41,095 nt of DNA from Candidatus Coatesiibacteriota bacterium (GCA_020348885.1 CP070755.1:2278702-2319796), one strand, 5' to 3'. Positions 7,623-15,856 are shown, counted from the stretch's first letter. Notes: generated by a model from the sequence alone, not told the origin. A program made the numbers and translations.

Positions 7623-9074
7623 TCAATATGCCTTCGCGAAGTAGGCCCAATGTTCGGCGTCTTCGCCGCAACCTACACACTTTTCGCCGGCCGCCGATTC
7701 CGGCTCCAGCTTGAGGAAACGGATAGTCGCGCCCGTTTCCTCCTGCATTTTTCCTTCGCACGCGCCGGAACGGCACCACGGCGCACGGACGATTCCCGGG
7801 CGCCCCTTAAACGTCAGGAGGAATTGAGCCCGGTCGGTGATGGTCGTCGTGTGGTCTACCGTATACTTCGTGGCGGCTTCGAGCATATCCACCTGGATAC
7901 GGTCGAGTAGTTCGCCCAATTCGCGGTTGAGGTCGTCCAGCGGTATCGGCTGCTTCTCTCGGGTGTCCCGGCGGACGGTCAACACCGAGCCTTTCTCTAA
8001 ATCTTTCGGTCCGAACTCGAGACGTAGCGGGACGCCGCGAAGCTCCCATTCATTGAACTTCCACCCGGGCGTGTACCCGTCGCGGTCGTCCAGGTGGACG
8101 CGGACGCCGGCACCCCGCAACTCGTTTAATATCTCGTTACACTTCTCCAGTATCCCGCTTTTGGACTCCTCGTAAATTATAGGTACGATGACGACTTGGT
8201 AAGGCGCGCACCGGGGCGGGAGTTTTAACCCGTAGTCGTCGCCGTGGACCATCACGAGGGCGCCTATTAACCTTGTGGTAACGCCCCAGCTCGTCTGGTA
8301 GACGTAACTCTGTTCGTCGTTTCTGTCGAGGTACGTGATGTTGAAGACCTTAGCGAAGTGCTGGCCCAGGTTGTGGCTCGTGCCGGCCTGGAGCGCGCGC
8401 CCGTCGGGCATAAGCGCCTCAACTGTGTACGTCTGTTCGGCGCCCGGGAACTTCTCGCGCTCGGTCTTTATGCCTTTGTACGCGGGAATCGCCATCACCG
8501 ACCGGAGGACGTCGTCGTAAACGTCGAGCATTTTAAGCGCTTCTTCTTCGGCTTCTTCCCGTGTCTCGTGGGCCGTGTGCCCTTCCTGCCATAGAAACTC
8601 GGTGGTACGAAGGAACAGGCGGGTAACCTTCTCCCAGCGGATGACGTTCGCCCACTGGTTAATCATCACCGGCAAGTCGCGCCAGGAGCGTATCCACTTC
8701 GAGTACATCTCGCAGATTATGGCTTCCGACGTAGGACGTAAGGCTAGGCGTTCCTCCAACTCTTCGTTGCCGCCGGCGGTAACCCAGCCGACCTGGGGCG
8801 CGAACCCTTCCACGTGGTCGGCTTCTTTCTGCAAGAAAGACTCGGGGATGAGCAGGGGAAAGTACGCGTTCTGATGTCCGGTCGCCTTAATCTCGTCGTC
8901 GAGCGCGTCTCGGACCAGCTCCCAGATGGTGTACCCGTACGGGCGTATCACCATGCAACCGCGGACCGGCGCGTAGTCGGCCAACTCGGCCTTCCGTACG
9001 ACGTCGATATACCACTGGGAAAAGTCGACGTCGCGGCTACAAATCTCTTTTACGAAATCTTTCTCGGTGGACAT
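7623..9074 (-). CDS. proS: Prolyl-tRNA synthetase, archaeal/eukaryote-like class
   Basis: A 483-residue cytoplasmic class II aminoacyl-tRNA synthetase that joins proline to tRNA-Pro. It has the short architecture without the roughly 180-residue editing insertion of the Escherichia coli type. It opens with DFSQWYIDVVRKAELADY, then motif-2 region LRPTSEAI, FLRTTEFLWQEGHTAH, and motif 3 SWGVTTRLIGALVMVHGDD. The anticodon-binding domain follows, then a C-terminal zinc-binding-type domain with CRSGACEGK and CVGC. The last residue is tyrosine, a hallmark of this class. The ATG at 9074 has a CGGAG site upstream. This class is known from archaea, eukaryotes and some bacteria such as Thermus. The gene stands alone on its strand with its own promoter. 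Confidence 0.96.
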   Translation of the reverse strand: MSTEKDFVKEICSRDVDFSQWYIDVVRKAELADYAPVRGCMVIRPYGYTIWELVRDALDDEIKATGHQNAYFPLLIPESFLQKEADHVEGFAPQVGWVTAGGNEELEERLALRPTSEAIICEMYSKWIRSWRDLPVMINQWANVIRWEKVTRLFLRTTEFLWQEGHTAHETREEAEEEALKMLDVYDDVLRSVMAIPAYKGIKTEREKFPGAEQTYTVEALMPDGRALQAGTSHNLGQHFAKVFNITYLDRNDEQSYVYQTSWGVTTRLIGALVMVHGDDYGLKLPPRCAPYQVVIVPIIYEESKSGILEKCNEILNELRGAGVRVHLDDRDGYTPGWKFNEWELRGVPLRLEFGPKDLEKGSVLTVRRDTREKQPIPLDDLNRELGELLDRIQVDMLEAATKYTVDHTTTITDRAQFLLTFKGRPGIVRAPWCRSGACEGKMQEETGATIRFLKLEPESAAGEKCVGCGEDAEHWAYFAKAY

Positions 9075-9132
9075 CGTAGGCTCCGTATATCAATGGACTA
9101 CGCTCGGGTCAGGCGCTTTTTATTTGAGCGGG

Positions 9133-9161
9133 ATATTATCAGAACCGGCGCGGCCGCGCAA
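9133..9161 (-). promoter_or_regulatory. Promoter for proS
   Basis: Minus strand TTGCGC (9156-9161), a 17-nt spacer ending in TGA, and TAATAT (9133-9138). It gives a leader of about 50 nt. Confidence 0.45.
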
Positions 9162-9221
9162 GTTATTTCGCGGGGTTGTAAGAAATACGGAAAGGCGCTC
9201 CCGGCCCGGAACGCTAGAAGA

Positions 9222-9247
9222 AAAGCGGGAGCATACGCTCCCGCTTT
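9222..9247 (-). terminator. Terminator of the secreted protein at 9269
   Basis: An 11-bp perfect stem, AAAGCGGGAGC (9222-9232) with GCTCCCGCTTT (9237-9247) around a 4-nt loop, followed on the minus strand by TTTTCTTCT-like sequence. It lies directly after the stop codon. Confidence 0.85.
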
Positions 9248-9268
9248 CGTTAGCTTTGGGTATCGTTA

Positions 9269-10411
9269 CTAGCGATACATACCCTTGATTACGCCCAGGG
9301 ATTCGCTTTGGATATTGATGTTACCGGAGCCCTGGTCCACGACGGTCCACAGGCTCAGGTCGCCCTCGAAGTCGTCGAAGAACAGCGTGTCCTCGAACGG
9401 AATGTCGAGCTCCACGTTGTCTATGCAGAACCAGTAGTCCCAGTAACCCGGGGTGGTGTAGTAATAGAAGCCGATCGAGAAGTCGTCGCCGACCGAGAGA
9501 TAGGGCGAGAGGTCGATATCGGCGTGGGACGGGCTGGACATATTGCCGTAGGAGGCGAGGAAGTCCTCCCAACCACCGTTTATCCAGGTCCAGACTTCGG
9601 CGGAGAAGCTGTACCCGTGGGAAACGTAGTCGTACTCGATGTTCAGGTCGGTGTCGTCTATATCGAGTACCTCGGGCGTCATCGCGGCAACGTCGTAGTT
9701 GTTGCCGATGTACTGGTCGTCGTCGCAGGAGAAGAACTGGCCGGAGCCGGGCGGCGTGTAGCCGTAGTTAAGGCTGTTATCCACGAGCCAGTGACCGTTC
9801 CCGCTGTAGAACTCTTCCCACCACGGCGGGTCAAGGTCTTCTACGCCGTCGTTTAGGTCTTCATCATCGAAATCCTCGTCTACGCCGGCGTTACCGATTT
9901 CGTAGATGTCAACGTCGTTAACCCGAACGCCGTCGGACGTACCGCTGTCGTCAGAGATCCAGCGGAACCGCATATAGACGTCATCGTACACGGTCCAGTC
10001 GCCCCACGCGCCGCCGATAAGGTCATAAGAGCGGCCCTCATAGCCGGCCGTGTCGGCGTCGAAGTCCTCGAAGGTCGTCCAGGACGAATCGTCCGCGTCC
10101 CTCATCTGGAAAAGGCAGTGGTCGCCGGGGCCGTCGTTCACGAGCGAGATTTGGAAATCGCAATTGAACGTGTCGGCCGTTACGCCGGTGAAGTCCAGCG
10201 TGCTGGTGTTGTAGACGCGGCAGTCGTCGCCGTCGCCGTACGTAGTACCGCCTTCGAGTACGCAGGCGAGTACGTCGTCGCCGCCGTCGTCGATAATCTG
10301 CCAGTAGGCGTTCGTCGGCGGCGTGAACGGCGCTTTCGCTACTTTAGTGACCGTAATGGCCGACGCCGAAGCGACGCAAAGTACCAAAGCCAAGATAAAT
10401 AACTTCTTCAT
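9269..10411 (-). CDS. Secreted protein with jelly-roll-like domains, tandem paralogue A
   Basis: A 380-residue exported protein with a typical signal peptide (MKKLFILALVLC...ASA). The first 170 residues form a beta-rich domain (PPTNAYWQIIDDGGDDVLAC, GDGDDCRVYN, CLFQMRDADDSSW, then YDDVYMRFRWISDDSG). The middle contains a second adhesin- or MAM-like beta sandwich (YDYVSHGYSFSAEVW, then YWDYWFCIDNVEL). The final 35 residues (from FFDDFEGDLSLWTVVDQGSG) closely match the tail of the neighbour at 10875. The composition is very acidic, with many Asp-Gly clusters that could bind calcium. ATG at 10411 follows AAAAGGAGGAAAG. Probably an extracellular or surface protein; no enzyme motif is seen. Confidence 0.8.
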   Translation of the reverse strand: MKKLFILALVLCVASASAITVTKVAKAPFTPPTNAYWQIIDDGGDDVLACVLEGGTTYGDGDDCRVYNTSTLDFTGVTADTFNCDFQISLVNDGPGDHCLFQMRDADDSSWTTFEDFDADTAGYEGRSYDLIGGAWGDWTVYDDVYMRFRWISDDSGTSDGVRVNDVDIYEIGNAGVDEDFDDEDLNDGVEDLDPPWWEEFYSGNGHWLVDNSLNYGYTPPGSGQFFSCDDDQYIGNNYDVAAMTPEVLDIDDTDLNIEYDYVSHGYSFSAEVWTWINGGWEDFLASYGNMSSPSHADIDLSPYLSVGDDFSIGFYYYTTPGYWDYWFCIDNVELDIPFEDTLFFDDFEGDLSLWTVVDQGSGNINIQSESLGVIKGMYR

Positions 10412-10486
10412 AATGCTTTCCTCCTTTTAAGTGTCCTCTTCCTCCCGTTTTGATTGGGCGCTCAGCCCCTTATTACCCACAAGCAT

Positions 10487-10515
10487 ATAATAACTTGACG
10501 CGGGACGCAAGTAAA
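10487..10515 (-). promoter_or_regulatory. Promoter for the secreted protein at 9269
   Basis: Minus strand TTTACT (10510-10515), a 17-nt spacer and TATTAT (10487-10492). Confidence 0.4.
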
Positions 10516-10787
10516 AAATGCGCGTATTTCGGTTTTTTCGGACCACTCCGAAACGCCCGAATAAACGCGGTCTTACGCCGATTACGACGGTCTTAACGTA
10601 CGTAACTCCCTGAAATAACGGCGGTTTTGTGTTCCGGCGGTTCGAGTTTGGCCCGAGACATCCGAAAAACCTTTCGCGGTCCTGGTTAACCGGAAGGTTA
10701 GCCGGTTGTTTAACGCGCCAAACCGCGAACTTCAATACACCAGCGGCGTGGTAATACACACCGCTTCGAAACTACAAGATAAAAGGC

Positions 10788-10845
10788 GACGGCGGGTTTT
10801 ATACCGGACGACCGCCAACGTTACTTCGGTTTAAAACCTGCCGTC
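10788..10845 (-). terminator. Terminator-like inverted repeat after paralogue B
   Basis: Arms 10788-10801 and 10832-10845 pair at 13 of 14 positions (GACGGCGGGTTTTA against GACGGCAGGTTTTA read on the other strand) around 30 nt, which pairs further. On the minus strand it is followed by CCTTTTATC. The long loop makes the terminator role uncertain. Confidence 0.45.
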
Positions 10846-10874
10846 TCGGTTTGAGGACACGAGGGTACGCGGTT

Positions 10875-11987
10875 CTATTGGAACATAGCCTTTATCGCGC
10901 CGTACGAACTGGGTTTGATATTCGCGTTCCCGGAACCTACGTCCACTACCGCCCATATACTAAGGTCGCCTTCGAAATCGTCGGCGAACTCGATTATATC
11001 CGGCGATGCGACCCATATCGCGAACGTGGCTGTATCTATGCCCGAGTAATTGTTGTAGTCGGACCAGAAGTCCACCGTTACGTTGGCGGTGTCGCAGTCT
11101 AATGTCGGCGAGTACAGGCTGGCGTCGAACACCCACGTCGGATGCCCGTAGCTGTTGCACCCGGCGCACGGCGGGTTCCCGCTCGGCGACGCGTTAACCT
11201 GTTCCCATTTGCCGTTTTCGCCGTGCTGGTTCTGAGACCAGCCGGTCGGCAGCCAGTTGTTGAACGGTTCGGTCGGGAGCAGGTCGCCATCGTTATCGTA
11301 AACCCAGACGTCGTCTATGTACCAGTGCCAGAGTAACGTTTGGCCGTTGGTATCGTAGTTCCATTCGAAGTAGAAGCTGTCGCCGGCGCTGAGGTAGCTC
11401 GCGCAGTTATGTATCTCGTGGGTCCTTAGGTGATCTTCGTTCCATTGGAATATGTTGGTCTTTGTGTATGCGCCGAGAGAGCCGTACTCGAGCAGGAAAT
11501 CGTCCACGCGCGTCCCTTCGGCCGTGCCGGAGCCGTCGGAGACCCAGCGGAACCTAATGAACACTTCGTCCTTACCCGACCAGTTACCGGCGCCACCGTT
11601 AATCAGGTCGTAGGAACGGTGTTCGTAGCCGGAAGTGTTTGAGTTGAAGTCCTCTATCGTAGTCCAACCCGAATCATCCAGATCCTTTATCTGGAACAGG
11701 CAGTGGTCGTTGGCCGAATCGACGGTGTTCTTTATGTCGAATTCGACGTCTATTATTATGGCGTCGGTAAAGTCGAAAGCTTCGTCGTTGCGTATTCGAC
11801 AATCGTCGCCGTTGCCGTAAACGGTCTCGCCGTCGAGAACGCAAGCCAGAACGTGGTCGCCACCCTCGTTTATAATATGCCAGTATGCGTTCGTCGGCGG
11901 CGTGGGCGCCGGGCCTATAGGTACCGTTGTCGCCGCACCTGCGGATACCGTCCACACGAGTATCACCGCAATAAGTGTATTCCTCAT
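10875..11987 (-). CDS. Secreted protein with cleaved-adhesin-like domain, tandem paralogue B
   Basis: A 370-residue exported protein, paralogue of the gene at 9269. Both share a signal peptide, the PPTNAYW opening, VLACVL, GDDCR, CLFQ(I/M), YDLI.G and FRW.S motifs in the first 170 residues, and a near-identical tail beginning DDFEGDLS. The middle differs: here there is a cleaved-adhesin or choice-of-anchor-like segment (FNNWLPTGWSQNQHGENGKW, then VTVDFWSDY) and a CxxC pair (PPCAGC). ATG at 11987 follows GAGGAGGG. A duplicated ancestor whose centre was replaced or diverged strongly would explain this. Likely cell-surface or released; no catalytic residues are recognised. Confidence 0.8.
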   Translation of the reverse strand: MRNTLIAVILVWTVSAGAATTVPIGPAPTPPTNAYWHIINEGGDHVLACVLDGETVYGNGDDCRIRNDEAFDFTDAIIIDVEFDIKNTVDSANDHCLFQIKDLDDSGWTTIEDFNSNTSGYEHRSYDLINGGAGNWSGKDEVFIRFRWVSDGSGTAEGTRVDDFLLEYGSLGAYTKTNIFQWNEDHLRTHEIHNCASYLSAGDSFYFEWNYDTNGQTLLWHWYIDDVWVYDNDGDLLPTEPFNNWLPTGWSQNQHGENGKWEQVNASPSGNPPCAGCNSYGHPTWVFDASLYSPTLDCDTANVTVDFWSDYNNYSGIDTATFAIWVASPDIIEFADDFEGDLSIWAVVDVGSGNANIKPSSYGAIKAMFQ

Positions 11988-12193
11988 ATCTTGCCCTCCT
12001 CTTAACTCCGCTTCGCGCGAATCCTCGAATTGCTTTGCTACCCTTATTATGTTAGGTTACTTTTTAACGCATTTCAACCGAAAAAGGGCGGCCGTTTATC
12101 TTTCGTTATCTGACGATTGGCGGACGTTTAAAGTATGCCGGAAGTGCGGAATCTCTATAAAACCGCGTTTTCCCGGAACCGCGAGGAATCCCG

Positions 12194-12541
12194 TCAGATA
12201 GACGCCGTTTCTATCCGCCATTCACCTTCGTCGAGTACGAGATGTATGGGGACCGGCGAACCTCTTTGGGTTCCGTCGGCGTTCAGGCGTTTGAACCAGA
12301 GGACTACCTTATCGTCGGTTTCCTCGCGTACGCCGTCGAACTCCCACGTAACGCCGTATTCTTCGGCGTAGCGGCGCCCGGAATCCCACCAGAACTCCGG
12401 CGACGTTCCGCGTACCCGATTCATTTGTTCGCGATCCGCGGTCGTAAGAGCGGCTTTGAAACGTTCTTCGTCGCCTGCCGCGATAGCCGCGTAAAACTCT
12501 TCGGCCACTTCGCGAGGCGAGAGCCCTTTTCCCAACGACAC
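12194..12541 (-). CDS. Small NTF2/SnoaL-like protein
   Basis: A protein of 115 residues without a signal peptide. The pattern is a pair of N-terminal helices (SPREVAEEFYAAIAAGDEER), then a curved sheet ending in VPIHLVLDEGEWRIE, which matches small NTF2-like/DUF4878-type domains that often bind ligands or act as scaffold. I choose the GTG at 12541 because GGAGG lies eight bases upstream; in-frame ATG (12556) and TTG (12559) starts upstream lack a ribosome site. It stands alone between the paralogue pair and the EF-G gene. The fold assignment is moderate and no function is implied. Confidence 0.65.
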   Translation of the reverse strand: MSLGKGLSPREVAEEFYAAIAAGDEERFKAALTTADREQMNRVRGTSPEFWWDSGRRYAEEYGVTWEFDGVREETDDKVVLWFKRLNADGTQRGSPVPIHLVLDEGEWRIETASI

Positions 12542-12664
12542 CTCAAGCACCTCCATCAAACATCGACGAGAACGACGGGGTTATTTTAAACACGAGCATA
12601 ACATAAGGGACGTGCCGGTTGCTATAAAAATAACCCGGAAATCGGCGGGTATTGCAACGACGAA

Positions 12665-12685
12665 CCGCCGGCGCAAGTCCGGCGG
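12665..12685 (-). terminator. Possible terminator of the EF-G paralogue
   Basis: A perfect 7-bp stem CCGCCGG/CCGGCGG with a 7-nt loop lies just after the stop codon. On the minus strand it is followed by TTCGTCGTT, only weakly U-rich. Confidence 0.35.
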
Positions 12686-12710
12686 CCGCCTATTTGAGGA
12701 GGTTGGAACG

Positions 12711-14798
12711 CTATTTATTTTCTTCTTCTTTTTTAGCCAGCTCGATTATTTTCCCGGTGATTTCTCGGGGTACCTCTTCGTAGTGAGAGAAGCGAACCGT
12801 AAACGAGCCTTTTCCGCCGGTTATGGAACGCAGGTCGATGGAGTACCGGAACATCTCGGCCATCGGAACCAGCGCTTTTATCTTCTGGAATATACCGGAC
12901 GGCTCCATCCCGAGGACGCGGCCGCGCTTGGAACTCAAGTCGCCGTTGATGTCGCCCATGAACTCCTCGGGCACCGTTACTTCGACTTCCACGACGGGTT
13001 CGAGGAGAACGGGCGCCGCGTCTTCCATAGCCTTTTTAAAACCGAGCGACCCGGCTATCTGAAACGCCATATCGCTGGAATCGACGGTGTGATACGACCC
13101 GTCGAAAAGCGTAACCTGTAAGTCCACTACGGGGTATCCGGCTATTACGCCGCCGCTCATCGCTTCGGCGACGCCTTTCTCCACGGACGGAATAAACCTG
13201 TTAGGTATAACGCCGCCGACGATTTTGTCTAAGAATTCGAAACCCGCACCTCTTTCCTGCGGCTCCAGCTTCAGGTGTACGTCTCCGTACTGGCCGCGGC
13301 CGCCGGTTTGTTTTTTGTATCGACCCTGGGCCGTCGTCGCCTTGGTTATCGTCTCGCGGTATGCCACCTTCGGCATCTCGTGGTCGACTTCTACGCCGAA
13401 CCGGCCCGACAATTTGGAGAGCATGACGGCTAAATGCTGTTCGCCCATTCCCGATGCTATCGTTTGTTTCGTTTCGACGTTGCGCGTTACGGTGAACGTG
13501 GGGTCCTCTTCGGTCAGTTTCGTAAGCGACCCCATCAGTTTATCCTCGTCGCCTTTCGACTTGGGCGAGATGGCGTATTGCATCAGTGGTTCGGGGAACT
13601 CCACAGGCGGGAATTGTACCAGATTTTTCGGGTCGCATAACGTATGCCCGGTGTGGATATCGTCGGCTTTTACCATGGCGCCGATGTCGCCAGCGGAGAG
13701 TTCGTCCGCCGACGATTGCTTTTTACCCATTATCTCGACCAGGGCCGAAACCCTTACTTTCGCTTCCGCGTTGGGGTCGTAAACCGTATCGCCCACTTTT
13801 ACCGAGCCGGATATAACGCGCATTATATTAAGGCGCCCGGCGAACATATCTATAACAGTCTTGAACACGAAGGCGCTGAAAGGCCCGCCCGGATCGTGGG
13901 CCCGCTCGACCGTTTCCTCGGTACCCGGTTTAACGCCGGTCCAGGATCCGGCGTCGGCTGGCGCCGGGAAAAACGCGTCGCCGTGGGTTAAGAGCTGGGT
14001 TACCCCGACTCCGTCGAAAGCGTCACCGGCGAAAACCGGTATCAGAGACCCGTCGATTATACCGGACTTGAGGCCCGCGGCTATTTCATCGGCCGATAGT
14101 TCCTCGTCCGCGAAGTACTTCTCCATTAATACTTCGTCGGTTTCCACGGCCGCTTCGACGACCGCAGTATATATACTGCTTACGCGGTCGGCGAGTTCGG
14201 CGGGAATCTCCGTTTCCGTCGGTTCCTTTCCCAGACCGTTTTCGTAAACGTAGGCCTTTTTATTTATAACGTCGACAACACCCTTGAAATCACCGGCGGC
14301 GCCGATGGGGAGGGTAAAGGGAACCAGATTGCCGGAAAGGAGCTCCGAAAGCTGGTTCAATGTCCCGTCGAAGTCGGCCCGGTCCCGGTCCATCCGGTTA
14401 ATGAATACGCCGCGGGGTGTACCGTACTCATCGGCGTAGCGGCAGGCCTTCTCTGTCCCGACCTCTACGCCGGCGGCGGCGTTTACAACGATTAACGCCA
14501 GGTCGGCGACGCGGATGGCTAGCGGAACGTCGCACACGAAGTCGGCGGAACCGGGCAGGTCTATCAGGTTATAACGACGTCCGCCGTGGTCGAAGTGGAC
14601 GACCGCCGCGGAGACGGAGTTGCCGCGTTTTATCTCTTCCTCGTCGTAATCGGTTACGGTGTTGCCTTCTTCGACGCGTCCGAGGCGCGAGACCGCGCCG
14701 GCGTTAAACAACATCGCTTCGGCTAAAGCGGTTTTTCCCACGCCGCCGTGGCCGGCGAGGGCTACGTTTCGTATATTTTCGATAGCGGTTTTCGCCAT
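12711..14798 (-). CDS. Elongation factor G paralogue, EF-G2 type
   Basis: A 695-residue translational GTPase with all five EF-G domains: G domain, domain II (GPFSAFVFKTVID), domain III (SKGDEDKLMGSLTKLTEEDP), domain IV (QTGGRGQYGDVHLKLEP, VGGVIPNRFIPSVEKG) and domain V (RGRVLGM). The G motifs differ from canonical EF-G: P-loop GHGGVGKT (16-23), DLPGS (80-84) in place of DTPGH, and NRMD (134-137) in place of NKMD. The catalytic-type His of the DTPGH motif is thus Ser. These departures resemble EF-G2/FusA2-type paralogues such as Thermus EF-G-2. Whether it is the main translocase or an accessory factor is unclear. It is not next to tuf, rpsL or rpsG, which supports a paralogue. Confidence 0.9.
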   Translation of the reverse strand: MAKTAIENIRNVALAGHGGVGKTALAEAMLFNAGAVSRLGRVEEGNTVTDYDEEEIKRGNSVSAAVVHFDHGGRRYNLIDLPGSADFVCDVPLAIRVADLALIVVNAAAGVEVGTEKACRYADEYGTPRGVFINRMDRDRADFDGTLNQLSELLSGNLVPFTLPIGAAGDFKGVVDVINKKAYVYENGLGKEPTETEIPAELADRVSSIYTAVVEAAVETDEVLMEKYFADEELSADEIAAGLKSGIIDGSLIPVFAGDAFDGVGVTQLLTHGDAFFPAPADAGSWTGVKPGTEETVERAHDPGGPFSAFVFKTVIDMFAGRLNIMRVISGSVKVGDTVYDPNAEAKVRVSALVEIMGKKQSSADELSAGDIGAMVKADDIHTGHTLCDPKNLVQFPPVEFPEPLMQYAISPKSKGDEDKLMGSLTKLTEEDPTFTVTRNVETKQTIASGMGEQHLAVMLSKLSGRFGVEVDHEMPKVAYRETITKATTAQGRYKKQTGGRGQYGDVHLKLEPQERGAGFEFLDKIVGGVIPNRFIPSVEKGVAEAMSGGVIAGYPVVDLQVTLFDGSYHTVDSSDMAFQIAGSLGFKKAMEDAAPVLLEPVVEVEVTVPEEFMGDINGDLSSKRGRVLGMEPSGIFQKIKALVPMAEMFRYSIDLRSITGGKGSFTVRFSHYEEVPREITGKIIELAKKEEENK

Positions 14799-14845
14799 GT
14801 TAGGTTGAACTCCTTATCGGATTAGGTCATCCGTGAAGAAGGGGG

Positions 14846-14874
14846 AATTTACATTATTTCGCGATAGTTTTCAA
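14846..14874 (-). promoter_or_regulatory. Promoter for the EF-G paralogue
   Basis: Minus strand TTGAAA (14869-14874), a 17-nt spacer and TAAATT (14846-14851), back to back with the promoter at 14910. Confidence 0.5.
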
Positions 14875-14909
14875 GTAGTATTTTCCCGCAGAAAACCCGC
14901 GAAAAAAGC

Positions 14910-14938
14910 TTGACAGGCGGGAAACAGTATGATAGAAA
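14910..14938 (+). promoter_or_regulatory. Strong promoter for the Glu-rich lipoprotein
   Basis: A consensus TTGACA at 14910-14915, a 17-nt spacer and TAGAAA at 14933-14938 with an extended TGA just before it. Confidence 0.6.
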
Positions 14939-14976
14939 TATCCTCAATCTTGGAATAAGGGAGGTGGATTATAGAA

Positions 14977-15222
14977 ATGCGTAAATCACTCGTCTTCATT
15001 CTTATCGCGTTATTCGCTTTCGGCGGTTACGCCCTGCTCGGCTGTGAAGCGGCCGAAGAAGAGGTTACCGAAGAGGCGACCGAAGAAGTGGGCGAAGAAG
15101 AGGCCACTGAAGAGGTAACCGAAGAGGTATCCGAAGAAGTAGGCGAAGAAGGCGGCGAGGAAGAAACCACCGAGGAAGAAGCCCCGGCCGAAGAAGTCCC
15201 GGCCGAAGAGGGTGGCGAATAA
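14977..15222 (+). CDS. Small Glu-rich lipoprotein
   Basis: An 81-residue protein with a lipoprotein signal (MRKSLVFILIALFAFGG, lipobox ALLGC, Cys23). Nearly everything after the Cys is a low-complexity tail of EEV/TEE/EEA-type repeats, about half glutamate and with no lysine or arginine. It would place an unstructured, highly negative brush on a membrane surface. Own promoter (TTGACA at 14910), strong ribosome site (GGGAGGTGG) and own terminator mark it as a monocistronic and probably well expressed gene. Function unknown; metal or calcium binding, or surface charge, are guesses. The antisense open frame over the tail is a product of the repeat. Confidence 0.85.
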   Translation: MRKSLVFILIALFAFGGYALLGCEAAEEEVTEEATEEVGEEEATEEVTEEVSEEVGEEGGEEETTEEEAPAEEVPAEEGGE

Positions 15223-15242
15223 CCTTCGCACGCGAGGAAAAG

Positions 15243-15267
15243 AGGCTCCCCGGCGGGAGCCTTTTTT
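15243..15267 (+). terminator. Terminator of the Glu-rich lipoprotein gene
   Basis: An 8-bp stem AGGCTCCC/GGGAGCCT with loop CGGC, followed by TTTTTT. Confidence 0.92.
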
Positions 15268-15291
15268 ATATCTCCGGTTTATGGGGGGTTT

Positions 15292-15843
15292 TTACGGCGC
15301 GGCTGCTTTTACCGTCACCCGGTCAACGTATAGAACCGCGTTCCCCAAATAGCGTACCCGGAACTCGAGTTCTTCCGGCTCCCCAAGCGAGACGCATAGG
15401 GGAACGGCGGTGTACGTTTCTTCGCTCGTAAATAACAAACCCGTTATCGTCCGCATATCCGATACGCTATAATCGGAATCGGCTGGCGGGTTGCGTCTGG
15501 CTACTTCCACCTCGGCGATAGCGCGGTCCGAACCGAGGCCGCCTTCCGTCCGAATAAAGAAGTTGATCAGATAAACGCCATCGCAAAAAGTGTAGCCGGG
15601 GCCCCGGAGGACGATTTCGCCGTACAGTTTCGTGGAGGGGGAGATTTTGAGTACTAAATCGCTTTCCGCGTAAGGGTCGGTTACCAGCTCACCGCCGAAC
15701 TCGTCGGCGTCTTTCGCGTAGAAAACGATCGTACCGTCTCGATACACGACTGGTTCCCGGGCGTCGGCGTCTAGAGCGCCCGTTAACGAGAAAGGGGATA
15801 AAACCACCAAAGAGAATACGAAAGTTGCGGTGTAGTTTCTCAA
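15292..15843 (-). CDS. Secreted protein, beta-sandwich-like, unknown function
   Basis: A 183-residue exported protein if it begins at the TTG at 15843, which places a good signal peptide at the N terminus (RNYTATFVFSLVVLSPFSL, cleavage near GALDADA). An in-frame ATG at 15942 would add 33 polar residues before that signal and would read through a terminator hairpin, so I reject it. The mature part is all-beta in pattern, with carbohydrate-binding-module-like strands (LRGPGYTFCDGVYLINFFIR; LEFRVRYLGNAVLYVDRVTV), the typical ending of CBM-type jelly rolls. No catalytic motif. The ribosome site is weak, so the start is the least certain point. Confidence 0.65.
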   Translation of the reverse strand: MRNYTATFVFSLVVLSPFSLTGALDADAREPVVYRDGTIVFYAKDADEFGGELVTDPYAESDLVLKISPSTKLYGEIVLRGPGYTFCDGVYLINFFIRTEGGLGSDRAIAEVEVARRNPPADSDYSVSDMRTITGLLFTSEETYTAVPLCVSLGEPEELEFRVRYLGNAVLYVDRVTVKAAAP

Positions 15844-15856
15844 GTTACCGACACGG

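Larger units (their letters stand above)
10412..10874. other. Long non-coding interval between the two paralogues
   Basis: It holds the promoter of the gene at 9269-10411 near its left end and a terminator-like structure at its right end. In between are a 7-bp hairpin at 10536-10553 (TTTCGGA-CCAC-TCCGAAA) and short GGTTA.CCGG repeats near 10685-10710. A 110-codon open frame on the minus strand lacks codon character and a ribosome site, so I do not call a gene. Confidence 0.5.

Noticed and set aside
7557-7910. A 117-codon open frame on the plus strand
   Set aside because: Most of it is antisense to the end of proS, whose family identity is certain; no ribosome site supports it.
10512-10620. 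A 31-codon plus-strand frame starting near 10518
   Set aside because: No ribosome site, no hydrophobic or structural pattern, and a basic composition typical of random G+C-rich frames.
10536-10710. Short repeats and hairpins that might be a CRISPR or attachment site
   Set aside because: No regularly spaced repeats, no integrase or cas gene, and the repeats are below 12 bp.
10427-10759. A 110-codon open frame on the minus strand between the two paralogues
   Set aside because: No ribosome site at the start, a composition unlike the neighbouring genes, and it covers the promoter of the gene at 9269-10411.
12107-12200. A 9-bp inverted repeat (TATCTGACG and CGTCAGATA) around the end of the NTF2-like gene
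   Set aside because: The 76-nt spacing and position across the stop codon fit chance; no further structure or T tract is associated.
15010-15231. A Phe/Gly-rich frame antisense to the Glu-rich lipoprotein
   Set aside because: It is the mirror of the GAA/GAG repeat on the other strand and has no signal of its own.
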